Source of the DNA: Synechococcus sp. RSCCF101
Lineage (GTDB): Bacteria; Cyanobacteriota; Cyanobacteriia; PCC-6307; Cyanobiaceae
NCBI RefSeq assembly: GCF_008807075.1
Contig: NZ_CP035632.1
Span: 2,790,001 to 2,854,000 of the forward strand
DNA length: 64,000 bases
Direction: 5' to 3'
The position numbers and the translations under genes are program-made. Positions 60,642 through 64,000 of the stretch are shown piece by piece. Under the pieces are notes generated by a model. The model was not told the DNA's origin and did no database searches. It was given only the letters and a program-made list of their open reading frames with translations. Position 1 is the first letter of the stretch, and each line of letters opens with the position of its first letter.

Positions 60642-61960
60642 GGTCGCTGCGGGGCCGCCGGCCGCCGCACCGGTGGGGACAGCCAGCGGCGAGCCTGCGG
60701 GTCGTCCCGCCAGAGACGACGCATCAGAGCGCCGGGTCGTCCCGGCGCCAGGCTGGCGTTGCGGCGCAGAGCCTCGGCCGCCAGCCGGCCGGTGCGGTGT
60801 GTGGTGTGGACAGCCAGAGCGGCCTGCGCCATCGCCACAGGTGCTGCCGGCGCCAGGCTCAGGCCGCCGGTGACGGGTGCCGCCAGGGTGAGCAGCTGGC
60901 GCAGGAGGCTGAGCACGGTCTGCAGCCCCAGCTGGGCGCCTCCCAGCCAGAGGCCATGCCCCGACAGCTGCCGCAGCAGACGGCGCGCCTGGGCCGGATC
61001 CATGTCCAGGCCGTAGAGCCGGCACAGCCGCAGCACGAGGGTGGCGTCCATGGCTGCGGTGCCGGCCAGATCGAGCAGCAGCAGCGGATTGGCGGCCACG
61101 GCAGCGGCTTTGACCCCTGCGACCCTCTGGATCAGCCCACGGGCCTGCCGCTGGCCCCGCCTGAGGCGCGAGCGGTGCAGCTGTCCATGGAAGCGGTCCG
61201 CGGCCTGAAGGCAGTTGAGGGCGAGCAGAAGGGCACCCTGCTGCTCGAGCAGGGGCAGCAGGGCCTCCAGCAGGGCCGTGAGGTCCGGAGGCCCCGGCTC
61301 GCTGCGGACCCGGCCGTCCTCCAGCAGCGCCGGGCGGCGCGGGGCCGCCATCACCCCCACCGGCTCCAGGCAGAAGCGTGAGCGCGGCAACCGCTTCCGC
61401 AGGCTGGCCATCAGCTGCTCCCGCTGCTCCTCCGGCCAGATGTCCAGCCGGTTGAGCACGGGCAGCACCGGCTGTCCCCGGCCCAGCATCCCCTCCAGGA
61501 CCAGCCGTTCCGGCGCGCTCAGATCCCCGTCGAGCACGAACAGGACCAGCTCCGCCCCCAGCGCGGCGCTCCGGGCCAGCAGCTCGCGCACCTCACCGTC
61601 CACTTCATCGATGCCCGGCGTGTCGATCAGGGTCAGCGACCCCAGCCCGGGCAGCTGCCGCGACCAGTGCGCCTGCTCCGCCGTGCGTGTCGAGCCGTGG
61701 GCCACATCGGTGTGGAAGCGGGGTGTCCCCAGCAGGGCATTCAGCAGGCTCGACTTGCCGACACCGACCCGTCCCACGGCGGCGATGCGGAGTTCGCGCC
61801 GCTCCAGCCGTCCCAGGTGATCGTCGAGCGCGGCGAGATCGGCGGCCAACCGGGTGCGCTCGGAGCGATCGAGCCGAAGCCCGCCTCGCCACTGCTGCAG
61901 CAGCTGGTCGCAGCGCTGCTCCGCCGAGGGAGGCCTCCATGCGGCGCTCGGCCCGCTCAT
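60638..61960 (-). CDS. Era-like GTPase with DUF697-type C-terminus
   Basis: The 440-residue protein has a GTPase domain with GRVGVGKSS (63-71), DTPG (112-115) and NRLD (169-172), a variant of NKxD. After about residue 260 come helical, partly hydrophobic segments (LLLLDLAGTAAMDATLVLRL; GLWLGGAQLGLQTVLSLL), like DUF697 proteins of cyanobacteria. Membrane association is likely. The cellular process is not known. It overlaps the CNNM-like gene and nadD by 4 bp each. Confidence 0.85.
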   Translation of the reverse strand: MSGPSAAWRPPSAEQRCDQLLQQWRGGLRLDRSERTRLAADLAALDDHLGRLERRELRIAAVGRVGVGKSSLLNALLGTPRFHTDVAHGSTRTAEQAHWSRQLPGLGSLTLIDTPGIDEVDGEVRELLARSAALGAELVLFVLDGDLSAPERLVLEGMLGRGQPVLPVLNRLDIWPEEQREQLMASLRKRLPRSRFCLEPVGVMAAPRRPALLEDGRVRSEPGPPDLTALLEALLPLLEQQGALLLALNCLQAADRFHGQLHRSRLRRGQRQARGLIQRVAGVKAAAVAANPLLLLDLAGTAAMDATLVLRLCRLYGLDMDPAQARRLLRQLSGHGLWLGGAQLGLQTVLSLLRQLLTLAAPVTGGLSLAPAAPVAMAQAALAVHTTHRTGRLAAEALRRNASLAPGRPGALMRRLWRDDPQARRWLSPPVRRPAAPQRP

Positions 61961-62994
61961 GGCTGGTCCCGGGCGGTGCTGCCGCTCTCCGGGGCGGCCC
62001 CCAGCTGGGGGCGGCGCCACCAGCCGGCCAGCACGGCGAGAACCGCGTCGGCCCCCACGACCCCCACGAAGGCCCCGAATTCATCCACCACCACCCGTAC
62101 GCCGCGGCTGCGGCGCCGCATGGAGGTGAGCAGGCGATCGGCCCGCATCATCTCGGGAACGAAGTCACTGGGTTCGCAGAGGCTGTGGATGGGCCGTTCC
62201 CCCTCCCCCCTGAGCAGAGCGGTGAGCAGTTGATCCCGGCTGGCCACGCCGAGGATCTCATCGACCTCCTCACCCAGAACGACCCACCAGCTGGAGCTGG
62301 AGTCCAGCAGCTCCTCCCGGGCCGACGCCAGGCTCTGCTGACCGCTCAGGGTGTCGGCCGACACGCGCGGAATCATCAGGTCCCTGGCGGTGAGGTCGTT
62401 GAGCTGGAACACCTTTCCGATCATGGCCGCCTCGTCGGCCTCGATGCCACCGGTGCGGGATCCGAGCCTGGCCAGCAGGCGGATCTCGTTCTCATCGGTG
62501 GTGAGTTCGCTCTGGGCGGTGATCGCCGGCATCAGGCGCTCCAGCAGCAGCACCAGCGGCAGGAGCAGGCGCAGCAGGAAGCTGAGCACAGGTGCGGCAG
62601 CCAGACCGATGGCCATCGGGGTGCGGCTGGCCACCGCCTTGGGAAGGATCTCGCCCAGCAGGATCACCAGAACGGTCAGGCCCACCGAGAACAGCGGCAG
62701 CGCCACTCCTTCGATCCCCATGCCGCTGAACACCGCGCTGGCGGTGCTGCCCAGCATCAGGCTGCCGAAGATGTTGAAGGCGTTGTTGGCGATGACCAGC
62801 ACCACCAGGGTGCGCCCCATCCGCTGCTTCAGGCGTTCGAGGGTCCGGGCCCCCGCCACGGGATGGGGAGCCGTCGCCAGCTCGTGCACCTGAACCGGGC
62901 TGGCCGTGAGCATGGCGGCCTCCACACCCGAGCTCAGGGCCGATCCCAGCAGCAATACCAGCACAAGGGCGGTCAGTCCGAGCAGCGGAGTCAT
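61957..62994 (-). CDS. CNNM/CorC-family transport protein (DUF21 plus CBS pair)
   Basis: The 345-residue protein has a DUF21 membrane domain with about four helices (LGLTALVLVLLLGSALSSGVEAA; LVVLVIANNAFNIFGSLMLG; LPLFSVGLTVLVILLGEILPKAVA) followed by a CBS-domain pair (LMIPRVSADTLSG; SRGVRVVVDEFGAFVGVV). Relatives export magnesium or cobalt ions; hemolysin names are historical. The ATG at 62994 is followed by TPLLGLTAL. The C-terminus overlaps the GTPase gene start by 4 bp. Confidence 0.88.
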   Translation of the reverse strand: MTPLLGLTALVLVLLLGSALSSGVEAAMLTASPVQVHELATAPHPVAGARTLERLKQRMGRTLVVLVIANNAFNIFGSLMLGSTASAVFSGMGIEGVALPLFSVGLTVLVILLGEILPKAVASRTPMAIGLAAAPVLSFLLRLLLPLVLLLERLMPAITAQSELTTDENEIRLLARLGSRTGGIEADEAAMIGKVFQLNDLTARDLMIPRVSADTLSGQQSLASAREELLDSSSSWWVVLGEEVDEILGVASRDQLLTALLRGEGERPIHSLCEPSDFVPEMMRADRLLTSMRRRSRGVRVVVDEFGAFVGVVGADAVLAVLAGWWRRPQLGAAPESGSTARDQP

Positions 62995-63079
62995 GCAGGA
63001 GCTGTGGGACCGCCGGATGCGGGAATTCGTACATTCATTAAATCGGTTGTCCCTCGTCCCGTCTCTGCGCGGGCCCGCC

Positions 63080-64000
63080 ATGGTTCAGGTCTCACCCGTT
63101 CACGGAACGCGACGCGACCGTCTGCTCAGCCAGCTCGTCGACCGTGCCGCCGTGATTCCCGCCGCGGCGCTGGTCACCCACCATGCCGACGTCGAATACC
63201 CCTTCCGCCAGGACAGCGACTTCTGGTACCTGACCGGCTTCGATGAGCCCGACGCCGTGGCGCTGTTTCTGTCGCACCGCGAGCAGGAGCGCTTCGTTCT
63301 CTTCGTGTCGCCCCGGAACCCGGCTGCGGAGGTGTGGACCGGATTCCGCTGGGGCTGTGAGGGTGCCGTGGAGCAGTTCGGCGCCGATGTGGCCCACCCG
63401 ATCGCCGAGCTGGAGAGCCGCCTCGATGAGTACCTCGACGGTGCCAGCGCCGTTCTCTTCCGGGTGGGTCGCCACCCGGGCGTCGAGCCCCTGGTGCTGA
63501 AGGCCCTGGCCCGGCAGCTCGACCGAGCCCCGCGCAGCGGCCAGGCCCCTCTGGCCCTGCAGGATCCCAGCGCGCTCCTGCACGGGATGCGCCAGATCAA
63601 GGACCCGATCGAGCTGGACCGACTGCGGGAGGCGGCCCGCATCTCGGCTGCGGCCCATGAGCTGGCCAGGGCCCGGACCCGGCCCGGCATGAGCGAGCGT
63701 CAGGTCCAGGCCCTGATGGAACAGTCGTTCCTGGAGGCCGGGGCCCGTGGGCCGGCCTACGGCTCGATCGTGGCCGGGGGCGACAACGCCTGCGTTCTCC
63801 ACTACACCAGCAATGCCGATGTGCTGCGCGACGGAGATCTGCTGCTGATCGATGCCGGCTGCAGCCTGAGCGATTACTACAACGGCGACATCACCCGGAC
63901 GTTCCCGATCAACGGGCGCTTCACCAGCGAGCAGCGGCTGCTGTACGAGCTCGTGCTCGCCTCTCAGCTGGCTGCACTGGCTGCCGTGAGGCCTGGCACG
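63080..64000 (+). CDS. pepP: Xaa-Pro aminopeptidase (3' end outside window)
   Basis: The frame runs from ATG 63080 to the window edge, giving 307 residues. The N-terminal AMP_N domain includes HHADVEYPFRQDSDFWYLTGF, and the M24 metallopeptidase fold starts near MRQIKDPIELDRLREAA. The first metal ligands appear in LLIDAGCSLSDYYNGDITRTFP. The rest of the active site lies outside. It removes N-terminal residues linked to proline. It is divergent from the CNNM-like gene by 85 bp. Confidence 0.93.
   Translation, partial: MVQVSPVHGTRRDRLLSQLVDRAAVIPAAALVTHHADVEYPFRQDSDFWYLTGFDEPDAVALFLSHREQERFVLFVSPRNPAAEVWTGFRWGCEGAVEQFGADVAHPIAELESRLDEYLDGASAVLFRVGRHPGVEPLVLKALARQLDRAPRSGQAPLALQDPSALLHGMRQIKDPIELDRLREAARISAAAHELARARTRPGMSERQVQALMEQSFLEAGARGPAYGSIVAGGDNACVLHYTSNADVLRDGDLLLIDAGCSLSDYYNGDITRTFPINGRFTSEQRLLYELVLASQLAALAAVRPGT

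Overview
The window is a GC-rich, tightly packed chromosomal segment of a cyanobacterium. The evidence is a complete allophycocyanin core operon (apcE, apcA, apcB, apcC), a beta' RNA polymerase subunit split into rpoC1 and rpoC2, an ATP synthase operon with both b and b' subunits and an inserted gamma subunit, a high-light-inducible protein, Ycf35, PII and a BicA-type bicarbonate transporter. Gene order and base composition suggest a Synechococcus/Cyanobium-type picocyanobacterium. The exact genus cannot be fixed from the sequence alone. I saw no rRNA, tRNA, CRISPR array, insertion sequence or prophage.

Layout. Positions 1-3.7 kb hold the end of an HtrA-like protease, rpiA, hisD (reverse), rpsT and a TatD nuclease. 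From 4.0 to 14.6 kb lie rpoB, rpoC1, rpoC2, a 56-residue Hli protein and rlmN. From 14.6 to 19.8 kb come a sodium/solute symporter, a tiny membrane peptide and a cassette of HEAT-repeat protein, DUF2997, Ycf35, [4Fe-4S] ferredoxin and aldo/keto reductase. From 19.8 to 26.7 kb are rsmG, a DnaJ/DUF3143 pair and the biotin genes (bioF, bioK-like, bioC, bioD, then bioA across an oppositely oriented gene). From 26.7 to 34.6 kb are a Ski2-like helicase, fumC-purB, a TlyA methyltransferase, glnB and small conserved proteins.

From 34.9 to 38.7 kb are queF and three reverse-strand genes: ccs1 and ccdA for cytochrome c maturation, and ftsW. From 38.8 to 43.0 kb is the phycobilisome core. ApcE has only two linker (REP) domains, which predicts a two-cylinder core. 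From 43.1 to 50.1 kb come a methyltransferase and atp1-atpB-atpE-atpG-atpF-atpH-atpA-atpC; the beta and epsilon genes are absent and presumably lie elsewhere, as is usual in cyanobacteria. From 50.2 to 53.5 kb are a plant-type ferredoxin, a 62-residue protein, a DUF3326 protein and bicA. From 53.6 to 63 kb a reverse-strand run holds a CPA2 antiporter with universal-stress domains, a flavin/iron-sulfur reductase with a hydrophobic N-terminus, alanine dehydrogenase, nadE, nadD, an Era-like GTPase and a CNNM/CorC-type transporter. The window ends inside an Xaa-Pro aminopeptidase gene.

Gene cooperation is clearest in five blocks: transcription (rpo), light harvesting (apc), energy conversion (atp), biotin synthesis, and sodium-coupled inorganic carbon uptake (bicA with an antiporter). 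The least understood block with a consistent architecture is the HEAT/DUF2997/Ycf35/ferredoxin/aldo-keto reductase cassette. Two regulatory layouts also stand out: strong RNA structures on both sides of atpE, and paired dyad elements upstream of apcA.
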